From: Hyphomicrobiales bacterium
Lineage (GTDB): Bacteria > Pseudomonadota > Alphaproteobacteria > Rhizobiales > Methylopilaceae
Assembly: GCA_022842205.1 (NCBI GenBank)
Contig: JALHQA010000003.1
Coordinates: 248,001 to 312,000, forward strand
Direction: 5' to 3'
Length of the DNA stretch: 64,000 nt
The notes under the pieces were generated by a model. It was not told the DNA's origin, searched no databases, and saw nothing but the letters and a program-made list of their open reading frames with translations. This document shows positions 44,031 through 53,584 of this stretch, piece by piece (position 1 is the first letter of the stretch; the number at the start of each line of letters is the position of its first letter). The translations under genes were made by a program, and so were the position numbers.

Positions 44031-44864
44031 TTAGCCGCGACCGAGTTCGCGCGAGCGCTGGGCGGCCGCATGAACGGCCTGGTTCATCAGCCATTCGAGG
44101 CCATCGGGCGCCATCAGGATTTCGAGCGCCGCCGCGGTCGTACCGCCTTGCGACGTCACGTTCTTGCGCAGCACTTCGGGCGTGAGATCGGAGCGATGCA
44201 TCAGTTCCCCGGCGCCGCTTACCGTCGCGCGAGCCAGTTTCGCCGCGAGATCCGGCGGCAGCCCCGCCTTCACGCCCGCCTGCGCCATCGCCTCGGCGAG
44301 ATAGAACACATAGGCCGGGCCCGAGCCGGACACGGCCGTCACCGCATCCATCAGGTTCTCGTCGCCGATCCAGGCCACTTCGCCCGCCGCTTCCATCAGG
44401 CGGGCGGCGAAGGCCTTCTGTTCCGGGAGAACCTCGGCGTTGGGTGCCATCACCGTCACGCCGCGCCCGATCGCGGCCGGCGTGTTCGGCATGGCGCGGA
44501 TAATGGCGGTGCGCGGCGGAAGACCGGCATCCAGCGCGCCAAGCGTCGCGCCGGCCAGAATGGAAATGACCAGCGTGCCCTTGCCGACATGCAGCGAGAT
44601 CGCCGCCAGCGCCGGCTTGAGGATTTGCGGCTTCACCGCCAGCATCACGATCCGCGGCTCGGGCATCGCGGACGGGTTGAGCGGGATCGAGCGCTTGTCG
44701 AGTTCGGCCTTCAACTCGGGCGTAGGCTGCGGATCGACGACGTAGAGCAGGCCCGGATCGACGCCCATGCGCAGCCAGCCCTGCAGCATCGCGCTGCCCA
44801 TCTTGCCAGCGCCGACGAGCAGCAGCGGTCCGGGCAGAACGAGCGAAGATTTGCGGTCGGTCAT
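44031..44864 (-). CDS. proC: Pyrroline-5-carboxylate reductase
   Basis: The 277-residue NADPH enzyme makes the last step of proline synthesis. Seen: N-terminal dinucleotide site LLVGAGKMGSAML (about 15-27), MLAVKPQ, RAMPNTPA and the substrate-site AVSGSGPAYVF (about 167-177). Full length. The 120-bp gap upstream to ubiK has no gene. Confidence 0.94.
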   Translation of the reverse strand: MTDRKSSLVLPGPLLLVGAGKMGSAMLQGWLRMGVDPGLLYVVDPQPTPELKAELDKRSIPLNPSAMPEPRIVMLAVKPQILKPALAAISLHVGKGTLVISILAGATLGALDAGLPPRTAIIRAMPNTPAAIGRGVTVMAPNAEVLPEQKAFAARLMEAAGEVAWIGDENLMDAVTAVSGSGPAYVFYLAEAMAQAGVKAGLPPDLAAKLARATVSGAGELMHRSDLTPEVLRKNVTSQGGTTAAALEILMAPDGLEWLMNQAVHAAAQRSRELGRG

Positions 44865-44984
44865 GGTGCGGGCCGGCCCCTTCCGGGCGATTCGAAACTC
44901 AAGGAACTATAGCCCCGACCGCGCAAGGCTGAAAAGCCGTGCGAACGGGCACGGGTAAGTACGCCTGGAATAAGGAAAATCGAG

Positions 44985-45260
44985 CTACTTGCCGCCCTTG
45001 CTGGCGGTGAAGGCGGCAATCTGGGCCTCAAGAGCCTCGACACGGGCCGCGAGCCTCTCGCTCTCCGCGCGGGCGTTGGAGGCCAGATCCCTTGCCGCCT
45101 CGAACTCCTCGCGCTTCACGAGATCGAGATCGCCGAGGATGCGCTCGGCCTGATTCTTCACGATAACGTCGATCTCGCGCTTCACATTGTCCGCAACCCC
45201 GGCGGCGTCGGTCATGATTTTACCGAGTCCGTCGAACAGGCGGTTGGTTGTCTGGGTCAT
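44985..45260 (-). CDS. ubiK: UbiK/BMFP accessory factor
   Basis: The 91-residue protein has an amphipathic N-terminal part and a C-terminal coiled coil (RAESERLAARVEALEAQIA), the BMFP/UbiK layout. UbiK helps the ubiquinone biosynthesis complex at the membrane. The ATG at 45260 is chosen; the upstream in-frame region adds 16 residues with two cysteines. It lies upstream of proC as in other rhizobia. Confidence 0.82.
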   Translation of the reverse strand: MTQTTNRLFDGLGKIMTDAAGVADNVKREIDVIVKNQAERILGDLDLVKREEFEAARDLASNARAESERLAARVEALEAQIAAFTASKGGK

Positions 45261-45354
45261 GGCATGTGTCTCCGCCCGTGCTGGACAAATCTGACATGGC
45301 AATCGCATATCGCGCTTTCAAGGAAAAGTGTCCCCCACGCTCCTTCAGAGGTCC

Positions 45355-46167
45355 ATGCCCCTTCTGGCGATCCCCTTCCCCATGATCGACCCCGTGGCCG
45401 TCTCGATCGGCCCGTTTGCGATCCGCTGGTATGCCCTGTCCTACGTGACCAGCCTCATTCTTGGCTGGTGGCTGGCGCGGACGCTGTGCCGCCACGAGGA
45501 GCTCTGGGGCCGCACCCCGCCGCTCGACGATCGGGGAACCGACGATTTCCTGCTCTACATGGCCGTCGGCATCGTGCTCGGCGGCCGCCTCGGTTACGTG
45601 CTGTTCTACAATCCGGCCTATTACCTCTCGAACCCGCTGGAAGCCCTGGCGCTCTGGCATGGCGGCATGTCGTTCCATGGCGGCCTCATCGGCTGCATCC
45701 TCGCCCTGTGGGTTCTCGCGCGCCGCAACGGCCGCAGCATTTTCGAACTGTTCGACCTCGCCGCCGCCGTCACGCCGATCGGCCTGTTCTTCGGCCGCAT
45801 CGCCAATTTCGTGAACGGCGAACTCTGGGGCCGCGTTGCCGATGTGCCGTGGGCGATGGTGTTTCCGGATGCCGGGCCCGAACCGCGCCATCCGAGCCAG
45901 CTCTATCAGGCGGCGCTTGAAGGCGCGCTGACCTTTGCCATCCTGATGCTGGTCGTCCGCGCCGGCGGGCTGAAACGCCCCGGCCTCGTCTCCGGCGTGT
46001 TCCTTGTGCTCTATGGCACGTTCCGCATCGTCGGCGAGCATTTCCGCCAGCCCGACGCGCATATCGGCTTTCTCGCCGGAGGACTGACGATGGGAATGCT
46101 ATTGTCCTTACCGATGATCCTGCTCGGTGCCGCGTTCCTCTGGCGCGCGCGCAAGGTGGCGGCATGA
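45355..46167 (+). CDS. lgt: Prolipoprotein diacylglyceryl transferase
   Basis: The roughly 270-residue membrane enzyme transfers diacylglycerol from PG to the lipobox cysteine of prolipoproteins. Family motifs: IRWYALSYV, GGRLGYVLFY, HGGMSFHGGL and the signature FGRIANFVNGELWGR (near residue 140). About seven membrane helices. I chose the ATG at 45355 with CAGAGG upstream; a GTG at 45328 would add 9 residues. It heads the coupled run lgt-midA-pgeF (ATGA overlap at 46164-46167). Confidence 0.94.
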   Translation: MPLLAIPFPMIDPVAVSIGPFAIRWYALSYVTSLILGWWLARTLCRHEELWGRTPPLDDRGTDDFLLYMAVGIVLGGRLGYVLFYNPAYYLSNPLEALALWHGGMSFHGGLIGCILALWVLARRNGRSIFELFDLAAAVTPIGLFFGRIANFVNGELWGRVADVPWAMVFPDAGPEPRHPSQLYQAALEGALTFAILMLVVRAGGLKRPGLVSGVFLVLYGTFRIVGEHFRQPDAHIGFLAGGLTMGMLLSLPMILLGAAFLWRARKVAA

Positions 46168-47252
46168 CGCCGGTCGAAGCGGAAATCCGCCGCCGCATCG
46201 AGGCCGACGGTCCCGTTCCCGTCGCGACGCTGATGCAGCTCGCCAACGCACATTATTACGCGACGCGCGATCCGTTCGGCAAAGCCGGCGATTTCATCAC
46301 CGCGCCCGAGATCAGCCAGGTCTTCGGCGAACTCATCGGCCTGTGGTGCGCCGCCGTATGGTCGGTGATGGGACGCCCGAACCCGATCATGCTGGTGGAA
46401 CTCGGCCCCGGCCGCGGCACGCTGATGGCCGATGCGCTCCGCGCGCTGAAGATCGCGCCGGCTTTCCGGGCGGCGCTGCATGTACATCTCGTCGAGACCA
46501 GCCCGCTCCTGCGCGCGGCGCAGGAGCGCACGCTGAAGGACAGCGGGGTTCCCGTCACCTGGCATCACAATATCAGCCAGTTGCCGAAAGGCCCGGCGCT
46601 GTTCATAGCGAATGAGTTCTTCGACGCTCTGCCGGTTCATCATTACGTGCGCCGCGACAAGGGCTGGCACGAGCGTGTGGTCGGCATCGGCCCGGACGGG
46701 GCGCTTGCCTTCGGCCTGTCGCCGCACCGCGTGCCGGACCGCATCGTCCCCGCAAGCCACGAGCACGCCGCGCCGGACAGCATTTCCGAAACCTCGCCCG
46801 ACTCTTTGCGCATTGCCGCCGCACTGGGCGAGCGCATCGCCGGCCAGGGCGGCGCTGCACTCATCGTCGACTATGGCTACGACAAGCCGGGAAGCGGCGA
46901 GACGCTGCAGGCGCTGCGCGGCCACGCTTTCGTCGATGCGCTGCAGGAACCCGGCGAATCCGATCTCACCGCCCATGTCGATTTCGTCTCTCTCGCCGAT
47001 GCGGCGCGGCTCGGCGGCGCTGCCGCGTATGGACCGGTGCCGCAGCGCGATTTCCTGCTCGGCCTCGGCATTCTCGAGCGGTCCGCGATGCTGATGCGGC
47101 AGGCAACGCTCGAACAGGCGCTCGAGATCGAAAGCGGCACCGCGCGCCTCACCGACGACAAGCCCACCGGCATGGGTACGCTGTTCAAGGTTCTGGCGCT
47201 GTCGCAGCGCAATCTGCCGCCGCCGCCCGGCTTTACCCCGAAGAACACATGA
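46164..47252 (+). CDS. MidA/NDUFAF7-like SAM-dependent methyltransferase
   Basis: The 362-residue protein has the Methyltransf_28/MidA layout: DFITAPEISQVFGELIG near residue 45, SAM site LVELGPGRGTLMADALR (about 77-93), FIANEFFDALPVHHYV and a C-terminal region. NDUFAF7, the mitochondrial relative, methylates an arginine of complex I; whether the bacterial enzyme does so is not known. It overlaps lgt by 4 bp and pgeF by 4 bp. Confidence 0.85.
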   Translation: MTPVEAEIRRRIEADGPVPVATLMQLANAHYYATRDPFGKAGDFITAPEISQVFGELIGLWCAAVWSVMGRPNPIMLVELGPGRGTLMADALRALKIAPAFRAALHVHLVETSPLLRAAQERTLKDSGVPVTWHHNISQLPKGPALFIANEFFDALPVHHYVRRDKGWHERVVGIGPDGALAFGLSPHRVPDRIVPASHEHAAPDSISETSPDSLRIAAALGERIAGQGGAALIVDYGYDKPGSGETLQALRGHAFVDALQEPGESDLTAHVDFVSLADAARLGGAAAYGPVPQRDFLLGLGILERSAMLMRQATLEQALEIESGTARLTDDKPTGMGTLFKVLALSQRNLPPPPGFTPKNT

Positions 47253-48025
47253 CCGCGCAATTCGTCACCTCGCCATCGCTGGCAGTCCTGCCCGGCGTCC
47301 ATCATGCCTTCTTCACGCGCGAAGGCGGCGTTTCGCAGGGTATTTACGCGACGCTGAACGGCGGACGCGGCTCGGCCGACAGCGACGCGCATGTCATCGA
47401 AAACCGCCTGCGCATGACGGCGGCGCTTGGCGTCACGGATGGACGGCTGGCAACGCCGCACCAGATTCATTCCGCGATCACGGTGATCGCCGACGAACCC
47501 TGGTCGAAGGGCGAGGCGCCGCAGGCCGATGCCGTCGTGACGTCCATACCCGGCCTTGCCATCGGCATCGGCACCGCCGATTGCGGCCCCGTGCTGTTCG
47601 CCGATCCCGATGCGCGCATTATCGGCGCCGCCCATGCCGGCTGGAAAGGCGCGCTTGGAGGCATCCTCGGCTCCACCGTCCATGCGATGGAGAAGCTCGG
47701 CGCGCGGCGTGGCTCCATCACCGCCGCGCTCGGCCCGTGCCTGCGAAAGCAAAGTTATGAAGTCGGCGAAGAATTCGTCGCCGCGTTCGAGTCCGCAGAT
47801 CCCGGCAATGTGCGCTTTTTCGTTCCCGGCGCGTCGGAAGGCAAAAGCATGTTCGATCTCGGCGGCTATATCGTCAGCCGCCTTCTTGAGCTCGATCTGG
47901 CCCGGGTCGAGGATCTCGGTCTGGACACCTATGCGGACGAGACCCGCTTCTTCTCCTACCGCCGCGCGACGCACCGCAAGGAGCCGGACTATGGCCGGCT
48001 GATCGCGGCCATCGCCCTCGCCTGA
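47249..48025 (+). CDS. pgeF: PgeF/YfiH-family protein (multicopper-like fold)
   Basis: The 258-residue protein has the DUF152 set: HQIHS (His 71 or so), TADCGPVLFAD (Cys 108), AHAGWKG (His 125) and a PCLRKQSYEVGEEF segment. Members act as peptidoglycan editing factors or purine nucleoside phosphorylases; the in vivo role here is unsettled. It overlaps the midA stop (ATGA). Confidence 0.88.
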   Translation: MTAQFVTSPSLAVLPGVHHAFFTREGGVSQGIYATLNGGRGSADSDAHVIENRLRMTAALGVTDGRLATPHQIHSAITVIADEPWSKGEAPQADAVVTSIPGLAIGIGTADCGPVLFADPDARIIGAAHAGWKGALGGILGSTVHAMEKLGARRGSITAALGPCLRKQSYEVGEEFVAAFESADPGNVRFFVPGASEGKSMFDLGGYIVSRLLELDLARVEDLGLDTYADETRFFSYRRATHRKEPDYGRLIAAIALA

Positions 48026-48089
48026 CGCAACCCGCATACATACGCTAGGCTTGTACGGTCACGCCGATTCGCTCTGGGGGGCGCTTCCG

Positions 48090-48590
48090 ATGATGGTCAC
48101 ACGGCTCAGCAAGACAGTGTTCGTCGCCTCAATCGCCTTCTTCGCCACGCTGGTGGCGTTCGGGAATATCACCGATTACGGGACGAACTGGGCGTTCGTG
48201 CAGCACGTTCTGTCCATGGACACGATCTTCCCGGACTCGACCATCAAATACCGCGCCATCGACAGCACCGCGCTGCAGACCGCGGCCTATATTCTCATCA
48301 TCGTGGCCGAAACCCTCACCGCCATCCTGTGCTGGATCGGCGCCTTTCACATGACCGGCCATCTCGGCAGCCCCGCGCAGGCCTTCAACCGCTCGAAAGC
48401 CTGGGCCATTGCCGGCCTCAGCCTCGGATTCCTCGTCTGGCAGGTCGGCTTCATGTCGATCGGCGGCGAATGGTTCGGCATGTGGATGTCGCAGCAGTGG
48501 AACGGGGTCGAAGATGCCTTCCGCTTCTTCATCACCATCATCGCGGTCCTGATCTTCGTCGTCCTGCCGGACACCGAAACAGCTGCCTGA
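48090..48590 (+). CDS. DUF2165-like small membrane protein
   Basis: A 166-residue protein with four predicted helices (about 8-28, 75-95, 105-130, 140-162) and the DUF2165 features GNITDYGTNWAFVQHVLSMD and GGEWFGMWMSQQWNG. Its function is unknown. GGGGGG lies 8 bp before the ATG at 48090; the next codon is also ATG. Confidence 0.8.
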   Translation: MMVTRLSKTVFVASIAFFATLVAFGNITDYGTNWAFVQHVLSMDTIFPDSTIKYRAIDSTALQTAAYILIIVAETLTAILCWIGAFHMTGHLGSPAQAFNRSKAWAIAGLSLGFLVWQVGFMSIGGEWFGMWMSQQWNGVEDAFRFFITIIAVLIFVVLPDTETAA

Positions 48591-48753
48591 CCCCTACTTT
48601 GGGGGCGGCTGACGAGCCCAGGCCGTCATAACGGTGCAACAATTAACCGCTGTGGCACGGGAGACATTGAGCCAGCCGTCTCTGCCTGTTAAGGAGCCGC
48701 CTTGCGGGCAGAGCCTGGAATGGCTCCAAGCCCTGGGCCAGGGGAAATTTCGG

Positions 48754-49686
48754 ATGAAGATCGTCGCGGGCAATTCCAACCGTCCGTTGGCCGAGGCGAT
48801 TGCCGCCTATCTCAAGACCCCGCTCACAAAGGCCAATGTCCGGCGCTTCGCCGACATGGAAATCTTTGTCGAGATCCTGGAAAACGTTCGCGGCGAGGAC
48901 GTGTTCGTCGTCCAGTCGACCTCGTTCCCGACCAACGATCACCTGATGGAGCTGCTCATCATCATTGATGCGCTCCGCAGGGCGTCGGCGCGCCGCATCA
49001 CCGCCGTCCTGCCCTATTTCGGCTATGCCCGGCAGGACCGGAAGGCCGGTCCCCGCACGCCGATCTCGGCCAAGCTGGTCGCAAATCTCATCACCCGCGC
49101 CGGCGCCGACCGCGTTCTGACGCTCGACCTGCATGCCGGCCAGATCCAGGGCTTTTTCGACATCCCGACGGACAACCTGTTCTCCGCGCCCGCGCTCGTG
49201 CGCGACATCCAGCAGAACATCCCGCTCGACAATATCGCGGTCATCTCGCCGGACGTCGGCGGCGTCGTGCGCGCCCGCGCCGTCGCCAAGCGCATCGATG
49301 CCTCGCTCGCCATCGTCGACAAGCGCCGCGAGCGGCCGGGCGACAGCGAAGTGATGAATGTCATCGGCGATGTCGAGGGCAAGAACTGCATCCTCGTCGA
49401 CGACATCGTGGATTCCGGCGGCACGCTGGTGAACGCCGCCGAAGCCCTGCTCGAAAAGGGTGCCGAGGGCGTCTACGCCTACATCACCCACGGCGTGCTG
49501 TCGGGCGGCGCGGTCGCCCGCATCGCGTCCTCCAAGCTGAAGGAGCTGGTCCTGACCGATTCCATCCAGCCGACCGAGGCCGTGAAGGTCGCGAAGAACA
49601 TCCGCTGCATCTCGGTGGCGGAACTGATCGGCGAGGCTATTGCCCGCACCTCCGAGGAAAAATCGGTCTCCAGCCTGTTCGATTGA
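48754..49686 (+). CDS. prs: Ribose-phosphate pyrophosphokinase
   Basis: The 310-residue enzyme makes PRPP from ribose 5-phosphate and ATP for nucleotide, His and Trp synthesis. Motifs: [21 protein letters not shown] and the PRPP loop [11 protein letters not shown] near residue 215. The ATG at 48754 is preceded by AGGGGA; the longer frame from 48634 is not needed. Full length. Confidence 0.96.
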   Translation: MKIVAGNSNRPLAEAIAAYLKTPLTKANVRRFADMEIFVEILENVRGEDVFVVQSTSFPTNDHLMELLIIIDALRRASARRITAVLPYFGYARQDRKAGPRTPISAKLVANLITRAGADRVLTLDLHAGQIQGFFDIPTDNLFSAPALVRDIQQNIPLDNIAVISPDVGGVVRARAVAKRIDASLAIVDKRRERPGDSEVMNVIGDVEGKNCILVDDIVDSGGTLVNAAEALLEKGAEGVYAYITHGVLSGGAVARIASSKLKELVLTDSIQPTEAVKVAKNIRCISVAELIGEAIARTSEEKSVSSLFD

Positions 49687-49781
49687 GACAATATCCCTAA
49701 AATTGCCTCGCCCCCCGTGTTCCGCTATAGGAACGCGCGTTACGGCGTCCACACCCTGGAGGTGCGCCGGACTGAAGCCAG

Positions 49782-49799
49782 AGGCCGCCGAGGCGGCCT
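49782..49799 (+). promoter_or_regulatory. Hairpin in the leader of rplY
   Basis: AGGCCGCC...GGCGGCCT forms an 8-bp stem with a very short loop, followed by a T/A-rich stretch, 21 bp upstream of the rplY ATG. It could be an attenuator or translation control; there is no evidence beyond the structure. Confidence 0.4.
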
Positions 49800-49820
49800 T
49801 ATTCAATTCTGGAGATTATT

Positions 49821-50501
49821 ATGACCGCGACCAAGGTTCTCAAGGCCGAGGCGCGCGACCGGAGTGGCAAGGGAGCCGCCCGTGCATTGCGCCGCCAGCA
49901 GAAAGTCCCCGCCGTAATCTATGGCGGCAAGCAGCCGCCCGTCGGCATCGCCCTCAATGGCAACGATATGTATGTCCTGCTGCATGGCGGCGGGTTCATG
50001 ACGACGCTGTTCGACATCGATGTCGGCGGCAAGATCGAAAAGGCCATTCCGCGCGATTACCAGCTCGACCCGGTGAAGGACTTCCTCACCCATGTCGACT
50101 TCCTGCGCATCACCGAAGATTCGACCATCACCGTCGAAATTCCGGTCCACTTCATCAATGAAGCGGCCTCGCCGGGTCTCAAGGGCGGCGGCGTGCTCAA
50201 CGTCGTCGAGCACACAATCGAACTCGCGGTCAAAGCCACCAACATTCCGAAGTCGATCGACATCGACCTCACCGGCCTCGAAATCGGCGACACGATCCAC
50301 ATTTCCGGCGTCAAGCTGCCGGACGGCGCGAAGCCGGTGGATCGCAGCGACTTCACGATCGCTTCGATCGCTGCGCCGACCGTCGCCGTCGAAGAGCCCA
50401 AGCCGGCCGAAGGCGCCGCTCCTGCCGAAGGTGCCGCTGCTCCCGCAGCAGGTGCCGCTCCGGCGGCCGCGGGCGACAAGAAGCCCGACGCCAAGAAGTA
50501 A
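49821..50501 (+). CDS. rplY: 50S ribosomal protein L25 / general stress protein Ctc
   Basis: The 226-residue protein is the long CTC form: an N-terminal L25 5S-rRNA-binding domain (RSGKGAARALRRQQKVPAVIYGG) and a C-terminal TL5 domain to about residue 185, then an Ala/Pro/Glu-rich disordered tail (APAEGAAAPAAG). CTGGAG precedes the ATG. It heads rplY-pth-ychF. Confidence 0.93.
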   Translation: MTATKVLKAEARDRSGKGAARALRRQQKVPAVIYGGKQPPVGIALNGNDMYVLLHGGGFMTTLFDIDVGGKIEKAIPRDYQLDPVKDFLTHVDFLRITEDSTITVEIPVHFINEAASPGLKGGGVLNVVEHTIELAVKATNIPKSIDIDLTGLEIGDTIHISGVKLPDGAKPVDRSDFTIASIAAPTVAVEEPKPAEGAAPAEGAAAPAAGAAPAAAGDKKPDAKK

Positions 50502-50513
50502 GCGGAGAGCCCG

Positions 50514-51128
50514 ATGCGGCTCTTCGTCGGACTCGGCAATCCCGGGCCCCAATATTCTGGCAACCGCCACAATATCGGGTTCATGGCCATCGACCGGATC
50601 GCGGCGCGCTGGAACTTTCCGTCCTGGCGCGCACGCTTTGCCGGGGAGACGGCCGAGGGCGAGATCGGCGGCGTAAGGACGCTGCTTCTCAAGCCGAAGA
50701 CCTACATGAACGAATCGGGCCGCTCCGTAGCGGAAGCGGCCCGTTTCTTCAAAATCCCCCTGCCCGATATTTTCGTCTTCCACGACGAACTGGACCTCGC
50801 GCCCGCGAAAGTCCGCGTCAAGACCGGCGGCGGAAATGCGGGACACAACGGCCTGCGTTCCATCTCACCCGCCATCGGCAACGACTATGCGCGCGTCAGG
50901 CTCGGCATCGGCCATCCGGGTGACAAGGATCGCGTCCATTCGTACGTACTGTCGGACTTCGCCAAGGCCGAACGCGGCTGGGTCGACTGCCTGACGGACG
51001 CCATCGCCGACAATGCCGACCTTCTGGCGAAGGGCGACGTGCCGGGATTCCAGAACAGGATACACACCGCGCTCGAGGCAAAGGGCTTTATCGCGCCCAA
51101 AAAGCCCGGCGAGCGCGACGAAGACTAG
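50514..51128 (+). CDS. pth: Peptidyl-tRNA hydrolase
   Basis: The 204-residue enzyme recycles stalled peptidyl-tRNA. Catalytic H19 in GNRHNIGF, conserved N10 in GLGNPGP, HDELDL (Asp about 92) and [11 protein letters not shown] (Asn/His). Full length, 12 bp after rplY and 9 bp before ychF, the usual order. Confidence 0.95.
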   Translation: MRLFVGLGNPGPQYSGNRHNIGFMAIDRIAARWNFPSWRARFAGETAEGEIGGVRTLLLKPKTYMNESGRSVAEAARFFKIPLPDIFVFHDELDLAPAKVRVKTGGGNAGHNGLRSISPAIGNDYARVRLGIGHPGDKDRVHSYVLSDFAKAERGWVDCLTDAIADNADLLAKGDVPGFQNRIHTALEAKGFIAPKKPGERDED

Positions 51129-51137
51129 GAAAAGATC

Positions 51138-52235
51138 ATGGGTTTCAAATGCGGGATCGTGGGTTTGCCGAATGTCGGCAAATCGACCCTCTTTAACGCG
51201 CTGACGCAGACAGCGGCGGCGCAGGCGGCGAACTATCCGTTCTGCACCATCGAGCCGAATGTCGGCGAGGTCGCGGTGCCGGACCCGCGTCTGGACACTC
51301 TCGCTGAAATCGGCGGTTCGGCGCAGATCATTCCGACGCGCCTCACCTTCGTCGATATCGCCGGCCTCGTGCGCGGCGCCTCGCAGGGCGAAGGTCTCGG
51401 CAACCAGTTCCTCGCCCATATCCGCGAAGTCGATGCCGTCGCCTATGTGCTGCGCTGCTTCGAGGATGACGACATCACCCATGTCGAAGGCAAGATCGAC
51501 CCGCTCGCCGATGCCGAAACGGTCGAGACCGAGCTGATGCTCGCCGACCTCGACAGCCTCGAGAAGCGCGTCGGTGCGCTGGAGAAGCGCATCCGCGGCG
51601 GCGACAAGGAAGCCAAGGAACAGCTCGATCTCGTGCAGCGCGTGCTTCCCTTGCTTCGCGACGGCAAGCCGGCACGCCTCACGCCCGTGAAGGAAGAAGA
51701 GAAGAAAACCTTCGCCGGCCTGAACCTCCTGACGTCGAAGCCCGTTCTCTACGTTGCCAATGTCGATGAGGGATCGGCGGCGACGGGGAACAAGTATTCA
51801 CAGATGGTCGAGGAACGGGCGAAGCAGGAAGGCGCGGTCGCCGTCGTCATTTCCGCGAAGATCGAGAGCGAGATCGCCGTTCTGCCCGAGGGCGAGCGCG
51901 AGGAATATCTCGACGCGCTCGGCCTCGGCGAGGCCGGTCTCGATCGCCTCATCCGTGCCGGTTACGACCTGCTCGGCCTCGTGACCTACTTCACCGTGGG
52001 CCCGAAAGAGGCGCGCGCGTGGACCATCGAGAAGGGCACGAAGGCGCCCGGCGCCGCCGGCGTCATCCATTCCGATTTCGAGAAGGGCTTCATCCGCGCC
52101 GAGACGATCGCCTACAACGACTATGTCTCGCTGAAGGGCGAGGCCGGCGCGCGCGATGCCGGCAAGCTGCGTCTCGAAGGCAAGGACTACACGGTCCTCG
52201 ACGGCGACGTCCTGCATTTCCGGTTCAACACCTGA
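51138..52235 (+). CDS. ychF: Ribosome-binding ATPase YchF
   Basis: The 365-residue P-loop protein has GLPNVGKST (8-16), NYPFCTIEPN, DIAGLVRGAS, and the NVDE replacing NKxD that changes specificity to ATP. A TGS domain (YFTVGPKEARAW) ends the protein. It binds ribosomes and is linked to stress tolerance and catalase control in other bacteria. It follows pth. Confidence 0.95.
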   Translation: MGFKCGIVGLPNVGKSTLFNALTQTAAAQAANYPFCTIEPNVGEVAVPDPRLDTLAEIGGSAQIIPTRLTFVDIAGLVRGASQGEGLGNQFLAHIREVDAVAYVLRCFEDDDITHVEGKIDPLADAETVETELMLADLDSLEKRVGALEKRIRGGDKEAKEQLDLVQRVLPLLRDGKPARLTPVKEEEKKTFAGLNLLTSKPVLYVANVDEGSAATGNKYSQMVEERAKQEGAVAVVISAKIESEIAVLPEGEREEYLDALGLGEAGLDRLIRAGYDLLGLVTYFTVGPKEARAWTIEKGTKAPGAAGVIHSDFEKGFIRAETIAYNDYVSLKGEAGARDAGKLRLEGKDYTVLDGDVLHFRFNT

Positions 52236-52238
52236 CGA

Positions 52239-52850
52239 TCAGGAGCCCACGCCGGGATAGGAATTCTGTTTCAGGAGCCGCGCGAGATGCGCGGCATTGG
52301 CGGCGAGCATGGCGTTTGTCTGCACAACCTTTTCAGGCGTTGATTTCAGATCCTTGAAATCCACCGAGCCCATTGCTTCACCGACCCAATACGTACCGGC
52401 CCCTGCGGGGATCGTGAATCCGACATCGTTTAGCGCCTGGAAAACTTCGGCATGGCAGTGATGTGCCCCATCCTCGTTGCCGACCACCGCTGCTACGGCC
52501 ACCTTGCCAAAGCTGGGCATACGCCCGCGGTCGTCGGTTTCTCCCAAAAAGGCGTCCAGACGCTCAAGCACGCGTTTGGCAACGCTCGATGGCTGGCCCA
52601 GCCAGACCGGGGTTCCGATGATGAAGATGTCGGCGGCGACGATCTTTTCGCGGATGTCGGGCCAGGCATCGCCCTCCCCTTCATCGGAGGTCACACCGGC
52701 CTTGATATCCAGGTTGGCGGCGCGAACAATCTCGCCCTCGACGTCATGCTTCCCAAGCTCTTCGAGCACCTTGGAAAGCATCAGTTCGGTGGACGATGGA
52801 TCGGTGCCCCGTTTCAGCGTGCAGTTGAGCGCGAGCGCCTTCAAAGCCAT
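52239..52850 (-). CDS. Flavodoxin-like NAD(P)H-dependent FMN reductase family protein
   Basis: A 203-residue protein with a flavodoxin-like fold: LALNCTLKRGTDPSSTEL (FMN phosphate loop), IIGTPVWLGQPSS (about 80-92) and VGNEDGAHHCHAEVF (FMN side). It may be a quinone reductase or a related oxidoreductase. Convergent with ychF by a 3-bp gap; divergent from nfi. Confidence 0.85.
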   Translation of the reverse strand: MALKALALNCTLKRGTDPSSTELMLSKVLEELGKHDVEGEIVRAANLDIKAGVTSDEGEGDAWPDIREKIVAADIFIIGTPVWLGQPSSVAKRVLERLDAFLGETDDRGRMPSFGKVAVAAVVGNEDGAHHCHAEVFQALNDVGFTIPAGAGTYWVGEAMGSVDFKDLKSTPEKVVQTNAMLAANAAHLARLLKQNSYPGVGS

Positions 52851-52912
52851 TTTGCGTTCCTCCCTGGCTCTTCACGAGTCGTCCCGGGACCGGAAGGTTC
52901 CCCCCGCGTCGG

Positions 52913-53584
52913 ATGCCCATGAAGCTTTCACGCCGTCATTCCTGGCAGGTAACGCCCAAGGAGGCCGTCGCCCTGCAGCGTGAGCTGGCGGCGAGCGTCG
53001 TCACGGATCGCGGGCTCGATCTCACCGCCGTCAAAACCGTCGCCGGCGTCGATGTCAGCATCAAGAACAAGATTGCGCAGGCGGCCGTCGTTGTCCTGAC
53101 ATTCCCGGACTTCGAGATCGTCGAAACCGCGCTGGCGCAGTTGCCGGCGACGTTTCCCTACGTCCCCGGCCTGCTCAGCTTTCGCGAAGGACCTGTGCTG
53201 GTCGAGGCCTTCACGAAACTGAAGACCATTCCCGACGTCTTCATGTTCGACGGCTCGGGCTATCTGCATCCGCGCCGCATCGGCATCGCCTGCCACATGG
53301 GTCTGTGGCTGGGCGTGCCGACAGTCGCCAATGCCAAGACCAAGCTATGCGGCGAGCATGGCCGTGTGCCGGCCCGCCGCGGCGGCCATGCGCCCGTCAC
53401 GCACAAGGATGAGGTGATCGGCGCCGCGTTGCGCACAAAGGCGAACTGCTCACCCGTCTTCGTCTCCGCCGGCCATCTCAGCGATCTCGACAGTGCGGTC
53501 GCGCTCGTTACCGCCAGCAGCGGCAAATACCGCCTGCCCGAGCCCGTCCGCGCCGCGCACAAGGCGGCGGGCGTGTTCGGCTAG
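52913..53584 (+). CDS. nfi: Endonuclease V
   Basis: The 223-residue nuclease cuts DNA (or RNA) next to deoxyinosine or inosine. The catalytic set is complete: D47 in AGVDVSI, E92 in LLSFREGP, D113 in DGSGYLHPRRIG; the wedge PYVPG (Pro/Tyr) and late RAAHKA (His) are also present. The ATG at 52913 or 52919. Convergent with apt with a shared CTAG stop overlap. Confidence 0.93.
   Translation: MPMKLSRRHSWQVTPKEAVALQRELAASVVTDRGLDLTAVKTVAGVDVSIKNKIAQAAVVVLTFPDFEIVETALAQLPATFPYVPGLLSFREGPVLVEAFTKLKTIPDVFMFDGSGYLHPRRIGIACHMGLWLGVPTVANAKTKLCGEHGRVPARRGGHAPVTHKDEVIGAALRTKANCSPVFVSAGHLSDLDSAVALVTASSGKYRLPEPVRAAHKAAGVFG

Noticed and set aside
42619-44094. TetR gene as a 491-residue protein
   Set aside because: The upstream half is antisense or out-of-frame to DUF6498; the GTG at 43296 with GGGAG gives the normal TetR length.
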